Below are positions 26,986-40,200 of a stretch of DNA of 64,000 nt, piece by piece (the stretch's first letter is position 1; the number at the start of each line of letters is the position of its first letter). The notes below the pieces were generated by a model. It was not told the origin of the DNA, did not search any database, and worked only from the letters and a program-made list of their open reading frames with translations. The stretch covers positions 164,894 through 228,893 of the forward strand of contig RQTK01000666.1 in the NCBI GenBank assembly GCA_003991915.1, given 5' to 3'. Made by a program: the position numbers and the translations under genes. This DNA comes from Elysia chlorotica. Its lineage: Eukaryota > Mollusca > Gastropoda > Plakobranchidae.

Positions 26986-27361
26986 GGAACGCAAATATTA
27001 AGACATCGATCCACGTTTTTGAACATACTCCGAATGTCATCCCTTGGTTTTAGAGAAAAAAGGAACGAATGAGAGATAACTCCGGTGCGGTCGAACAAAG
27101 ATCAACAATAAGAATCCTATGTCGGTACAATCATGTAGGTAACAATTAACTATTTTAATGAATAAACATTCTCTCGAGTTCTCGAAGAACCCTATGCATG
27201 TACAGACACGGAGGCACAGCTGGGAATGGAATCTATACTCTACTGCTCGTTAGTCTGGCCTTTTTTTTTCTAAAACCAAGGGATGACATTCGGAGTATGT
27301 TCAAAAACGTGGATCGATGTCTTAATATTTGCGTTCCCTCCCCTGCCTCTTAATTTTCACG
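26961..27361. repeat. Inverted repeat with 100-bp arms and 195-bp spacer
   Basis: The left arm 26961-27063 (ACGTGAAAATTAAGAGGCAG ... ACCAAGGGATGA in antisense form) is nearly identical to the reverse complement of 27258-27361. Both arms have the same open frame on opposite strands, which is why two identical peptide starts (MTFGVCSKTWIDVL) appear. It could be a MITE-like foldback element or a local inverted duplication. Confidence 0.88.
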
Positions 27362-30264
27362 TCATTATTGACTGGTATCTACTACTCGTTAGTCTGGAGG
27401 TTTGCAAACTGGCCAATTCTACGATCCTATTTTCTAGATGTGCACTTTTTGTGTTTTTCACTGCAGATAAGTGTGTTTGAACTTTGTTCCCATGTTTTCA
27501 TTTCCTATGCTGCTCTGCTGTTTGTATTAAAGTAATTTGTTTCCATATTTGATACAAGAATATTACACAGTTTAGTAGATATAGAATAATTTTATAGATC
27601 AATGTAAACTGTTTAGTGAGTGATATGTGTATTTATAAATCTAGACAAACTATACAACAAATACAAACTACATAGTAATTACAAACTATGCAGTAAGTGA
27701 GAAATGTATTTAAAAATCTGTTCCATGTATGTAGTGAGTGAGAGATTTATATTTTATACAAACCTTTGCAAACTTTGTGATGATTGGGTTGATTTGAAAT
27801 GGTTGCTTAACGTCCAACGTCAGCACTGTATAGGCTATATTGTGGAAGGGGTAGTGAGTGAGAGATTCATTTATAAATCTGTGCCAACTATGCAGTGAAG
27901 GAGACTTATTAATTATGATATGCAAATTATGTGACGAGAGTAGAAAAAATGTATGGTAAGAAAAAGTATAACAACAACAAACAAAACCCCCAGACAAAAA
28001 AGGCAACAACAAAAAAATAAAGAAACTTAAGCTTCCAGCACTCTGATTGCCAGGGCAAAACCTAAGGTGGTAAAACTTGACTGGCATACTCGCGCTAGTG
28101 TTATATTTATCTTCTTATTATATATTTGTGAACTGGTGAAATTATTATCGTCTTCTCCGCCATACTGTGTCCCAAATCCTAAGCGAAGCCGGGCATCCCA
28201 GATAGTATTTTATAATGCAAGCGTGCTGTTCAAGTAGGAATGTAACTTTTGATGAAATTCCTCGAATGCGAAAAACTATTGATCAATATTGATCAAGCTT
28301 TATCGAAATAACATCACACCTTCATTCGTCAGATATCATTGGCCACACAAAGAAAAGTTTATGAACCATTGACAAACTGCTGATTGGAAATTTTGGCCTC
28401 TGATTTAAGTGTCATTCATTTAACTTTCCTCAAAATTGATTGTAAACACGAAAGGCTTGGCTACATTAGATACAATACCCCTCCTAAAATCCAAATAAAA
28501 AACAGACAAAAACAGCAAACAAAACAAAACAAAACAAAACAGAAACATCAATAAAAACAAATAATGACAATATAAATATTTTTTACACTAAACTTCAGGT
28601 CTAATTTCAATAAACGCATTTTAATGAAGCACTGTTGGTTATTTTACTGGGGTTTGATTGGGAAAACGTATCACATTTGATTTGTCCGTTTAACTTTTAG
28701 TTGCAGAGTCTGACGGATACATTTATTATTGATTTTAATATTTGTCATATTATTGTGTACATTGTATTTTTGTAAAACAACCCCTTCTTCGCGAAACAGA
28801 GCCTAAAGGCACCAGCCGCCCTTGATTAGGACCGAAAGTTTGTGTTAGTTGTGAAAACCATTGTCCATAGGTCGTACACAGGTTCTGCTTTACGTGCATC
28901 AATGACTGTTTTACACGACACTGTGCGCCATCATGCAGAACCGGGTAGACCATTGCTTGCTCAAAATGACTTTTAGAACAATTACTGGAAACACGTAGTA
29001 CCATAGATGACTTTTTGAGACAATCTCTTTCCATCAAAGATCATGTAGGACGAATCACAGCAGATTGAATAGCACGAGTATTCTTGTAGATCAACGTTGA
29101 AATGCGTGATCAGTGAAATAAAAGTAATTTCTTTAGAGGAGACAACGAGCAGCACACAAAAATGTTGAAGCTGATCTACCGGCTCGGTGAATTCTTACAG
29201 CGACACACACGCACAAACTTTTGGACATGCACAATGATGGAAAAAGGTGGTGGAACAAAACATGTGCTGGATAAAATAAATACTTAGAACCAAACAGTCC
29301 AAATAGTTATGTTTGACCAGCTAACTTAAGTTTCAATTAATGATACATAGAGAGGAATAGTCAAATTGAGCAATTTGCAACACTTGCATGGCAAATGAAG
29401 GCCACAAAATACAACTGGTGTTTTACGCTTTACAGGAGTTTGGAGTTTCTCATAACCTGAATACTGCAGATTATCGCGGATAGAGTTATGACAAGAATTA
29501 TTTCTACCTTATGTGGACTTTACAACGGTTTATAGTTTAGAAACCAACCCTCTGGCGACAAAGGCCCCTTGTGCTATACACTATTCCAACTTAGAGTAGA
29601 CAGCTGTGCCAGAGCGGTCAGCTTTTTTCCTTGAAAAGCTGTACCCCTCATACTCACTAATATCTGCCATGCAAGACGCATATAAAGCCTTGGCTTGAAT
29701 ATAAGTCACAACAACCAAGCAACAAATGCATCGAGGTTTGGCTACGAATAAACCAGGCATAAGAGATGAGCAATACGAGAAGGTTTGTGTACGATGGGTT
29801 GACGTACAGATGAGTCAGTTAAAAGCTAAAATTAGTATTCTGAAACAACATGCTTTAAAGAGCCGATGCAAGAAACAGAAGTCTACAACAGACTTAAATT
29901 TATTTGAATACTGCGCTTGTTTTAATGGCGATGTGGAAGAATCTTTTACTTACGTGCTAGACTCGTTTCAGTTTACAAAAAGAGGTGGCATGAAACTGTT
30001 GGCTTCAAATTATTTTGCACAAACTTGGCACAAGCATTTCAGTGTACGGATGCCACCTCTTGACTAAGGTGATGCAAAGGAACACTTGTAACAGTTTTGT
30101 TGGGTATCGTAATATCTTATGATTCTATCTGTAAAGCGTATTTGCGAATTATTTGTTGTGTTGGCTTTTAAGATGGGTTTAAATTTTTGACGAAGAGATC
30201 AAAACTACAGCCGAGAGACCACTATTATATTCATACATTAGTCATTTCGGTATTTCTTTAGAAG

Positions 30265-30530
30265 ATGAGCAGCGTCAGTATTTCAGGTTCAAAAATATTT
30301 TTTCGGCGAAGAGCCAAAAGTGATGCACTTATGAAGGTTTCCAATGTTAATGTTAAATTAATTTGCTTTTATAACAGGCACTATAATTATTTAGAACATT
30401 ATACAGTCTTCATTATATCAAGTTGCCGCAGAGAGCGATCTTTATTAAAGTTGAAAATTATCTTTTCTTATCAACAAAGTCACACGACTGACGTGTCCAA
30501 CTGTCGCTTATCAATCAGATGTTCTTGATG
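30265..30530 (+). pseudogene. Possible degenerate hAT transposase C-terminus
   Basis: An 87-codon frame contains IISSCRRERSLLKLKII-SY, resembling the hAT family dimerisation motif (S-A/C-x-x-E-R-S-F-S-x-L-K-x-I-K). Expected flanking LRSTM is not preserved and no transposase core is visible nearby, so this is a relic at most. Confidence 0.35.
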
Positions 30531-30814
30531 ACCAGCAATATACTATCTGCTTCAAAAAAGTCAAGGAAAGTGCCGGACTTAAGGTGAAGATTTAAATAAC
30601 GTTATTATAACTAAAATACCACCATTACCGATAAGTATATAACTCTTTTGTTTTATCTTTGTTTTTGCCTACAGTAGGTTGTAGTTTTATTCAATGAATA
30701 AAAAAACTGAAACAATAAACTTTTATCTTAACCTTTGTGAAGAAAAAACAAACAATATTATTGCATTATAAGGCATTATTACTATTTCAGGGAGTGAGCG
30801 CTCTTTTTTTTTTC

Positions 30815-30844
30815 GGGGGGGGGCCCCCCCCCCCCCCCCCCCCC
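30815..30844. repeat. G9-C21 homopolymer pair
   Basis: Nine G followed by 21 C, able to form a G/C hairpin. It may be an assembly or sequencing artefact. Confidence 0.8.
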
Positions 30845-31039
30845 TCATAATAGAAATCATTGAAATTGAAAAAAATTACGTCCTAATGTCACATCAGAAA
30901 TTATTGACATTATCAAAAATATCCTTTAAGTCACATTATAGCCAGAGAAACACCACACACACATAAACAGGTGTCTCCCCCCCCCCCACACCCCACCACA
31001 GCCCCCAGCTACGCCATCGTTCGAGGGAGATTGCTCCCC

Positions 31040-31340
31040 CACACACACACACAGATCTGCCGCTTAGTGTGGTCATAGTTGACTGCGCACCGCTCCTTGC
31101 CCCCTCCCCCACCCCGCGTCCATCCGCACCGAGTGTGACTGTCCCGGCAACACAATGGGAGGGAGATGAGGGCGGTGCCCGCTCACCGCAGCTGCTACTG
31201 AAGACACGAAGACATGATCAGACCCGGGCCTCTCTTCTTCAAGTAAACTGTCGTCGATATGTGAGCGGCGAAGGGCGAGTTGAGCTGGGCTGATTGAAAG
31301 CTGGTGAGACGCAGTATCGAACAGCGTCCGATGGGTTAAG
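31040..31340 (+). promoter_or_regulatory. GC-rich block ending in a donor; candidate usherin 5' leader exon and promoter
   Basis: In an otherwise AT-rich intergenic area, 31040-31340 is markedly GC-rich with several CpG and ends TTAAG|GTGAGC, a strong 5' splice site, 2.6 kb before the usherin start codon. A 74-codon open frame through it has no recognisable content. I infer a non-coding first exon; the promoter sequence itself is not identifiable. Confidence 0.35.
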
Positions 31341-32062
31341 GTGAGCGCCAGCTGGCCTCAATCCGCTCGGATTTACTCACTTCCCGCACCTTTCTGGGTA
31401 AAGCGGTGTGTGTACAAAGTTATACCATATGTTTGCCTTGTGTTGCTGAGACTGTATGTATCCATTCTGAATATTTTCGGATGTGTTTTTGGCTCTATTT
31501 GGTCTACATTTAGTACGTTATGCAATGGGTACTGCTTTTATTTTCTGTCATTTCTTAAAACTTTTCCGAAGGACTTAATATGTCTTATACTATCTATTGT
31601 GTAAAATTCTAGTTATAATTTTGAGGAGTGTCAGATCAGTGTGTTGTAGTGAATTGTTATACTTCTTAAAACTGCTGTATTTCACGGATTTCTGTTTTCT
31701 TCCTGATATTTCTTTGTGGACGAAATGCTAATTGTATATATGGTTAATGTTAGTTTGGAACAACTTTGAAGTGGTTGCCTACTATTCTGGAAATACAAAG
31801 AATTATAAATTACATGTTTTGTGTTGTAACGCTACACTTAGTATAGCCACAAATGGCATGAGCAATAAATACTGCAATGAATGTCTTTCTGTGCTTGACA
31901 TTAGCAAGATTGATATTTTGTGACGTGCAATTATAGTTATTTAGTTTACATGGACTTTTATGTATATGTATTTTCTTATTTAAAAAGGGTCTGTTTATTA
32001 CTCATAGATCTGAGGTATTTCTCTTGAGCCAGTTTATCTTTTAAATTATCGCGAGATATTAT

Positions 32063-32175
32063 TGTTGTTGAGTTGGTTTAACGTCCAACATCAGCACTAT
32101 ATGGGCTATATTGTAGACGGGCCCCAAGACTAACGTCTGACAATTTTAAGTGCTGCCACACATGAGACAGTGCGA
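32063..32175 (-). mobile_element. SINE body fragment
   Basis: It reads GAGTTGGTTTAACGTCCAAC, CAGCACTATATGGGCTATAT, GGGCCCCAAGACTAACGTC and CTGCCACACATGAGACAG: the 3' half of the family in antisense. Confidence 0.85.
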
Positions 32176-32360
32176 TTAAATTATCGCCATAGCGATGAAA
32201 CCAAACAAGTGAGAGCAAGTGAGAGGAGGAAAGCTATGAATCGTATATATGTTCATTGATATTACTTTGATAGGCCAAAATAACAATGTCTAATGTTTCA
32301 GCGTTAACCAGGGCAGCCGTAAAACTATGTTGCTTAATTTTCTTCTTGCACTAAAAGTTT

Positions 32361-32575
32361 GGGGATAGGGTAGCGTGGGTGTTAAAGCATCAGATACCGA
32401 CGCAGAAGGTCCGGGTTCAAGCCCACAGTGACTCTGGTGACAGAGTATTTACCTACTAGTAGGGTCGGTGTAAGTATCATGTCAGTCAAGTCCCATATAT
32501 CCCGTTCTGAGGCCACACCCGCGACCTAGCCTCGTTTCTGGCGTTGGATGCCAAGGTACCAATCTTTATTTTTAC
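32361..32575 (+). mobile_element. tRNA-derived SINE, related copy
   Basis: tRNA-like head with a box-A-like TAGCGTGGGTGTTAAAGC and box B GGGTTCAAGCCC, then AGGGTCGGTGTAAGTATCAT in the body and CTGGCGTTGGATGCC towards the end. The middle differs from the 19709 copy, so it may be a subfamily. Confidence 0.75.
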
Positions 32576-33930
32576 CCTAACACCTTGAAGTGAAGCGATT
32601 GTGTTAAAAACCTTTGGGCTAAATTATCTTCTGCCTTTAAGAGAAGAAGTTGTATAAATGTGGCTGAAAAAGTAAGGCTTAACGCTAAGAAATACCATAA
32701 AATTTTAGGCATCATCGGTCTGATTATTATAACGACATAAAGAGTCAAAAGAAATGTATATTAAAATCTAAAAATTAAAATATTAATATGAATAAAAACT
32801 AACCACTGGCAGTCAAGAAATAAAGTCACCTGGTGATAAAAGAAGGTAATGTATATAAACAGAGTACTGTAAACAAGCAAAAATTGTCTTCAAGGGGTTA
32901 GGCTCTACAAACAGCCCTAGTCACCTATTGTGCTTCATTTTCTCACGACCTGTACTTCAATGAACCAATGGTAGCGAGGCCCGTTTAGCACATACTTACC
33001 ACTAAGCTGAAGGATACCAGCGGTGCGATACTATCAGGGAGGCTGAAACTTGACCTGTGTTACCAGCTTGGGAAAACACCGCTAAACGCATGCTATTGGA
33101 TTATGTGGCTTCTCTCACCGTAAGGATCTTTCTTGAGACATAGGGGACTTTAAACTAGAAGAGGGCTTCGCATTGTGCGACCAAAGAGCACCCAAGTTAG
33201 GCCAGATGGAACAGTGAAAACGTAGCTTTCTGGTAGTATGTAAAGATTATTCATTCTGTCTTAAAAATTTCAAAACGATCAAACCCCCATTGTTTTTCTT
33301 CCTTATTTGTAGATATACCTAAAATATTTGTGTGTTATGACAGAACATTGCTTCATAAAAAGACAACAACAACGCAACTCGATTAAATATTTTACGGTTC
33401 AAAATATTGAAACTTAAGTCAAGAGTGTCCAGTCAACAATTCTACACATTTCAAGGCATACTGGAAATTGATCGTTACACTTACCGCATCTTCATGAAGA
33501 ATATTCGTTTCAAATATTCTATATCGGGATGTCTGTGTAGCACATTGACTTCAAAATGGCTTTAAACTCACCTGGATTCAACGCTGAACCTTAATTTGGA
33601 ATTTCTGAAGATACCATATTCACAGAAGCAAATGAATCAAAATTGACGTCTATATATTACCTCATTATCGAACACTGCTGCCTCAGAATGGCTGCCGGCA
33701 ATCACAGTGAACCTGCTTTCAACCAAAGCCCCACCCCGCACACAACTCTCAACAGCCAGATAAAGAACAACCACCGGAGAGCAATCTCTACCTTTTCCTA
33801 CCCCGTTTTAGTCCACAAAACATTTTCTTACCCTCCTGAGAATTCTTCACCGAGTTCTCCGCACCATCATGTCCCATTATTATTCCAATCAATATCCAGC
33901 CTTTTCCCGTCACTGCACCTCTGCATCCCC

Positions 33931-34252
33931 ATGCTCCTATACCTCTCACCTGTAAACCACAAGTCCAGCCCGTGCCTCCTGCTGCATCTCCTCTTCCTGG
34001 TCCTGCTTATGCCGGGTCCCAGCCATGCCCAGCTGCCCAGCTCGCAGCGGCCCTTCCCTCCACTGTTCAACGCGGCGCTCGGCCGCCCCGTGAAGACCAA
34101 CCCCAGTGCCAGCACCTGCGGCCTGGGCACGACCACCGCCTTCTGCATCAGCTCGCCCGGGGTCCAGTCCATCAACACGTGCACCCAGGACGTCTGTGTG
34201 CAGACCTGTCCAGGCAGATCAGAGCTGCCTCCAGCGACAAACCTTCTAGAAG
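33931..34252 (+). CDS. USH2A: Usherin exon 1: signal peptide and Cys-rich N-terminus
   Basis: I choose the ATG at 33931 because it starts a clean signal sequence: MLLYLSPVNHKSSP, then LLLHLLFLVLL and a likely cleavage after PSHA. In-frame upstream ATGs (33643, 33688) would add 81-96 polar residues before the hydrophobic core. The mature start includes ASTCGLGTTTAFCISS and CTQDVCVQTCPGRS, as in vertebrate usherin. Donor G|GTAGGG, phase 1. Confidence 0.9.
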
Positions 34253-37200
34253 GTAGGGAGCCCTTAACACTAAGTCTTGTACATGTACTAAGATAAGAAT
34301 TCGTCAACACTTGTACTAAGATAAGAAGTCCTCATCAGTTGTACTAAGATAAGAAGTCCTCAATACTTGTATTAAGATAAGAAATCCTCAACACTTGTAC
34401 TAAGATAAGAAGTCCTCAACACTTGTACTAAGATAAGAAGTCCTCAACACTTGTACTAAGATAAGAAGTCCTCAACACTTGTACTAAGATAAGAAGTCCT
34501 TAATAAATGTACTAAGATAAGAAGTCCTCAACACTTGTACTAAGATAAGAAGTCCTCAACACGTTTACTAAGATAAGAAGTCCTCAACACTTGTACTAAG
34601 ATAAGAAGTCCTCAACACTTGTACTAAGATAAGAAGTCCTCAACACTTGTACTAAGATAAGAAGTCCTCAACACTTTTACTAAGAAGTTCTCAACACGTG
34701 TACTAAGATAAGAAGTCCTCACCAGTTGTACTGAGATAAAAAGATATGAACACGTGCAATAAGATAAAAAGTCCTCAGCACCTGTACTAAGACAAGAAGC
34801 ACTCAACAGTTATACCTCTTACAACTGTATTATGAGGTAGCGTCGATAGTCCAGTCTTGCTTTTTATCGACGAACAGGAGATGCAAGGTTCGAGTCTTAG
34901 CTGTTGGCTCTGCCTGCTGGGAAAACATCTAGGGGATCTAAAACACATCAGAGTCCTAACTGTCCTAACTCCATTATTGTAATGATATATTAGTGAGCGC
35001 ATTGGCTCGACATTTTGCATGGGAGGTTTTGTTTTATCCGTGAAAATCTGCTATAAGAAGTCTAAGTACTACAAACAGGGTGAATTCAGCATGAGAAACG
35101 ATAAGATAAGATAAGATAGCCCTTTATTAATTCCTCGAGGAGATAATAAAAAATGGCATGCTCAAATATACTTGTACAGTTTACATTTAAGAATAGGAAT
35201 AGGAGAATTAGAGTTGGACATACATGATTGTGTATTACAGAAAGAAATAGTTAATGAAAAAGTTAAACATTGATATGGTGTGTACATTCAAATCATTATA
35301 AAACTAGGTAACAGAGTGGTTCAAATTTGTACAGAAAAGGCATATTAAGAAAATTAACTGTCGCATAACTATGTGCATTTGTAAATATCACAGGAGTTCT
35401 TTAAAAATTAAGGTGGTTTGTGGAATAAAATGGTTAGGAATAGGAATGTAGTAGTAATAGACACAATCGATTAAAGCACACTATAAAAGCATACCAACCT
35501 TTCAAAAATGCATAAGGGTCATATTGACGTGTATGTATATATAAAGAATGAGCGTGTTATAGGACAATCAATTATTAGAAATTTACTTTAGCGATTAATA
35601 ATTTTCATTAATGATTGACATGAAATAATAATCAGAAGTTGCAGATATTGACCATCACTTATCATTAATAAATGTAAACATTAAATCATCAATGATTAAT
35701 TATTAACATCAATCATTTGCTATTGATATCAATCATAATATTTAAGTATTGACATTAACCATTATTCACAACAGTGGATGTAAACTATTTGATATTAATT
35801 ATTGACAGTTATAACTACTTATTGATATTAATAACTAACCATTAATATAAATTGTTAACAATTCACATTAATTATAAACTGTTGACATTTATAGCCAACT
35901 ATTGACAATTTTAGACATAAATGATTAAGTATTGTGATGAAGCACCCCGCTATCCTATGTGTGTTGCAGCGACGAGCCCCGGGTCTGGCGACTGTGTGGT
36001 GGCCGACATCGTCAACACCCGGCCCAACAGCGGCTCTGGGGAGCTGAGCTGGACACTGACCAGGGCTGGACCGACCTGCTTCCTGCAGCCCCGGGCCTCG
36101 CCCAGACTGGACGCCACAGGAGTGGTCAGCTTCACGCTCACAGCCTGGCTGTGGCTTGACTCGCCGGACGTGGGGTAGGGTGCTCACCGGCTTCTCGCAC
36201 TCTTACTTAGTATACTTACTGTGTTCTCAACAGTTCCGTCACACCCGTTTGGAAGTAGCCTAGTCGATTTAAGTTGAGTTGTTTTGGTTACCAGGCAACC
36301 AACATCAGCATTATATACTATATTGTGGACGGCCCCAAGACTAAAGTCTGACAATTTTATGTGATGTTACACAGGGAAAGTGCGGGGATACCATGACATC
36401 TGTCTCAACCAGTCACGTTGTAGTGACACCGATCCAGTCAGTAGGGAACGAAATCAGGCAAATAGATTTTTGACGATCGGGAGTAGAAGACATGGGGGAG
36501 GAATCTCACCAGCTAATGCTGGTCTTACTTGCTTCACCACTTGACATTTCGTCTCGTCAGGTGCAGAGTTATCTGTCTCATTTTCTTAAAGTGTTAAAAG
36601 CTTTTAGTATTTTAGACATCAGACTTGCCCTATTACAACTAAGATGACGATTTGTAATTTATAAATTAAGTATTCTTAACTGGCTTATTTTCGTATAGGC
36701 TTCACAAAGTTACCCTTTAATGAGACGAGATTAACAACTGGGATTCAAACCGTGGACCACCTGCTCGCCACTTCAAACCACTGTATGAGAGGGCTATCGT
36801 CGCTTCCTTATATTATTAGTTTTGTTAATATAAAAGTACATGTAGCTGTTTAGTATTTTGTTAAAAAGGTGACGTTTACTGATAAACACTGATTTTATTT
36901 CGCTCACTATACAAATTGTATCTTAAATGGATCATTTAACTTGTAAAGCCAAGGTGCTTGGAAGGCAAGTACATTACAGATTCTAATCTAGTTCAACATG
37001 AATAAAGTATAGGAAATATTTTGGCGTGTAGACATGGAAAAAATATAAAACTTTTGTCGATAGCACTTTCAAAGGTTCAATTTCTCCTCATCGAACCAAA
37101 AGAACATTAGTTTAAATGTCTATTTTACTTTCATCGGACAATAAAAAGATAGTTGGATTTCGTGATACCACATGCGGCAAGCCGTTTTGTACCAGAATGC

Positions 37201-40200
37201 ATTGTGTATATTTTGATCGAAAAAAATTTGCCGCCAGTTATGTTAGCCACAGTCATGGTCAGCTTTTAATATTGCACCATGTTAAACAAATCCTCTATTT
37301 ACTTATATCGTTTCCATAGCTATCACATGTACACATTCGCAAGAATGGTAATCTCTCAGTACTACGTTTTACACTGTGAGCAATTCGGACAAACATTTGA
37401 ATACGATTGTTGTACACACAATAGATTTTCATACAATGGAGACTGGGGCTGAATGAATGTGCGAGAGAACACCCCCCTCCCTCCTCCCCAAAAAAGTTAA
37501 AAAAAAACAGCAACAATAAATAAAAAAACGAACATCAAAAATCCCAACAACTGAAATAACCATTGGCAGTTTTGCCTGTTATAGACCTTGGTAATCTTAC
37601 ACTGCATAATTGATTAAAGGCTAAGCAGCAAAGCGGTACGGGGATGCTTTAACAAGATAAGTCTTATAAATTATTACATTTTGTAAAAATTGATATTGAG
37701 CTAATTATTTGGCAAAATTATCTGCCCTCTCTTTGTTCAATGTTTTAAAAAGTAAACATGCGCCCACATAATGCTGTGCACCGTTTCTCTTAAGTTGTGC
37801 GAAACAACAGCTTACTCTAAATCTTTCTTTTATGCCTTACATGATCACGCAGCTAGTTTGTGCTTCGTCACTTCAAATTTTCGGCCACACATTTCTGAGT
37901 CGTTGATAGAGCTACTGACTAGGGTTTGATATTGGCGATGGCTCAATCTTCACGTGAGTGAATCACGCGCACGGCAGTCATAATACCTGGCTGAGATCTC
38001 TTTCCTCCGCACCTATTTATCAGTTTGTCACTACCTTTTCCCCTTGCTAAACATACTCTCATTTCTCATACTGCCTTTAATTTGATTATCTTCGAAAGAG
38101 CAGATAGACAGGAAAATCTATCAAACAGTATTAAACAATATTAATATCCTTTGTTCAAAGCTTAAGATGAAAACTACTCGATAAACATCACGCTGTAGTT
38201 TCGGGTGGGGTATCTGTCCCACTCACCCGCCGCTCGTGTTGGCTTACAGCTCACACAATCAACTCCGATCGATCCGGTCCTTGTGTATTGTACAAAGCGG
38301 TATGGGCGTTAATCCGAGAGTATTTTCAGTATAAAGGCTTCACGCGATTTGACCCAATCTATATTTTCAGATTGCAAAATGGGGCAATATTTGTACATGA
38401 ATAACACTTATGTACATGACCCGCTCGAAAAAAAATTGGAGAACGACACCAAAGTAAAAGAAAAGATAATAAATGATGTCCTTTTACTCTACTTTGAGAA
38501 TGTAGATCTGTTACAGCTTAATGCAACCAAGTCCGCAGAGATCACGAACATTACATGTCGAGCAGAAGAGATGGCAGTATTTTCTCCGTGCATGGTTTAT
38601 GGAAGAGAGTAGTTATACATATGCGCCCTAAACATTCAATCCCTCATGCAAATTATATTTCAGGGCAACTACTCTCATTCAAGGTCTGTATTTATTATCT
38701 GTTGGGCCCTTCTCACAAATCCATTCAAGTACTTTTTTGTAGTGTGCAGTAACATACCCACCCCAGAAGTCAGGGCCAAAATGTAATGATGGAAAGAGTA
38801 ATGTATAAAATAATTATGTCCATTCCAAAAACCAAGGCCGAAACGTAAATATGAAAAGCGCATTGTATACCGCAAAAACAAAATGACCATGTTTGCTGCA
38901 CCATCAGTGTGTGGCTGATGGGAAAGACAAACTGTGAAGCCTTATATTAAGACAGTGATCATTCGAAATGCATTGTGAAAGTATGATCTGGTTAAAATTC
39001 AACATTAACACGTTATAATATTAAAAGGAAGAAAAGAAAGCTGAACGATTTGTAAGCATCTGAAACGCCATAATCCGCCAGGCAGATATATATTGTAGGG
39101 TAGAGCAGAGAGGACAAGAGGCAAAGGAAGATCAAGAAAAAACTGAATGACATTCAAGAAAGGACGGGCAGAAAGCTTTTAAAATATATAGCACAAGACC
39201 AAAACAGGGAGGGGTGCCATTTCACGTCGATTCTTTCTGAGAGAATACTAGATGAATAAATAAATAAATACGTTGAAAACAGCACTAATATGAAATTGAA
39301 GAAATAATGTTAACGAACCCAAACCAAATAGATTCATAATGTGACCCTTCAGGTTTTCTCCACAAAAATTTCCTGAATCTTAGTGTTGACATTTAAAATG
39401 CAAAGATACAGTCAATACTGTTCATAAAAAGAAAAAAAGAGTTTTCATTTTGAGTTATCAAAAGAAAATTGTTCAACTCCGTCTATGTCTAATTGTTTTT
39501 TTTTTTCTTGCCGTTGCCATTTATCATAATAATGGCTGTTATTAGAAATCACCAAATGAAAATCTTTCAAGCGTATTTTATAGCATAATTATTTTTTAAG
39601 GGAACAAGAAAGTCACATCCACAGTTCCTTACTCTATTTTGCAGCGGTGCTGTGAGGGTGGTCTAGGGGTTTTAGACACTTCACATGAGATTGGTTTACT
39701 TAAAAAAATAAAAAAGAATAGCGTAGAATCATTATAGGTACATTAATTCTATAAATCAAGTCCATGGTCTTATAACGATTAAGGATCCTGGACACGGGTT
39801 AACTCACTGAACCCCAGTCCACATTTTTGGTCTTTAAAGTTTTGGTGATTTATCAAATCCTGGTGTCCAGTGGGTTAAGAAGAGCCAGGTGAAGGTAAAG
39901 CCGGAAGGTACACCAGTATAGTTGGGGTAACAGATGGGCGACATGGATGGCGGCGGAGCTATGAAAGGTGCTTACATCAGTAGTCATGCAATGTTCTGAT
40001 AAAGCTTTCTCTTATAATTATAATAATTATCTTACCATAATGGAACTTAGCCCAAAATTGATATTGTAAAGGCTTTTTAGCGAGGGGGGGGGGGCGAAAA
40101 ATTCTACACAAATGTGCGATGCATTAGTTGATGGTTATAGATTTACGCGATTTACGCGGGCATAATCTTAAAGGTATGCAAACATTCTCTATTTTCTGAT

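Larger units (their letters stand above)
27063..31030. other. Intergenic stretch between the lectin and usherin genes
   Basis: Apart from the right arm of the inverted repeat it holds a SINE scrap (27798-27845, CGTCCAACGTCAGCACTGTA then GGCTATATTGTGG), an (AAAAC)n run near 28520, a hAT-like remnant (about 30265-30530), and two open frames of no recognised family (29037-28750 minus; 29726-30067 plus, 113 codons). A G9/C21 homopolymer pair is at 30815-30844. Confidence 0.5.

Noticed and set aside
29726..30067. 113-codon plus-strand frame in the intergenic region
   Set aside because: I could not relate it to any family and saw no splice or promoter context. It may be a decayed transposon, but I cannot support it as a gene.
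33643..33930. Upstream in-frame start codons for usherin exon 1
   Set aside because: They would place 81-96 polar, Ser/Pro/His-rich residues before the signal peptide core, whereas ATG 33931 gives a normal secretory start.
33867..34310. 147-codon antisense frame opposite usherin exon 1
   Set aside because: It is a shadow of the GC-rich coding exon; similar shadows occur opposite exons 2, 8, 12, 13 and 24.
34276..34805. Array of 28-bp direct repeats resembling a CRISPR array
   Set aside because: Units are contiguous with no unique spacers, and the setting is a eukaryotic intron. It is a minisatellite.
38349..38612. 87-codon frame inside usherin intron 2
   Set aside because: It has no splice context, no usherin similarity, and AT-rich composition like the intron.
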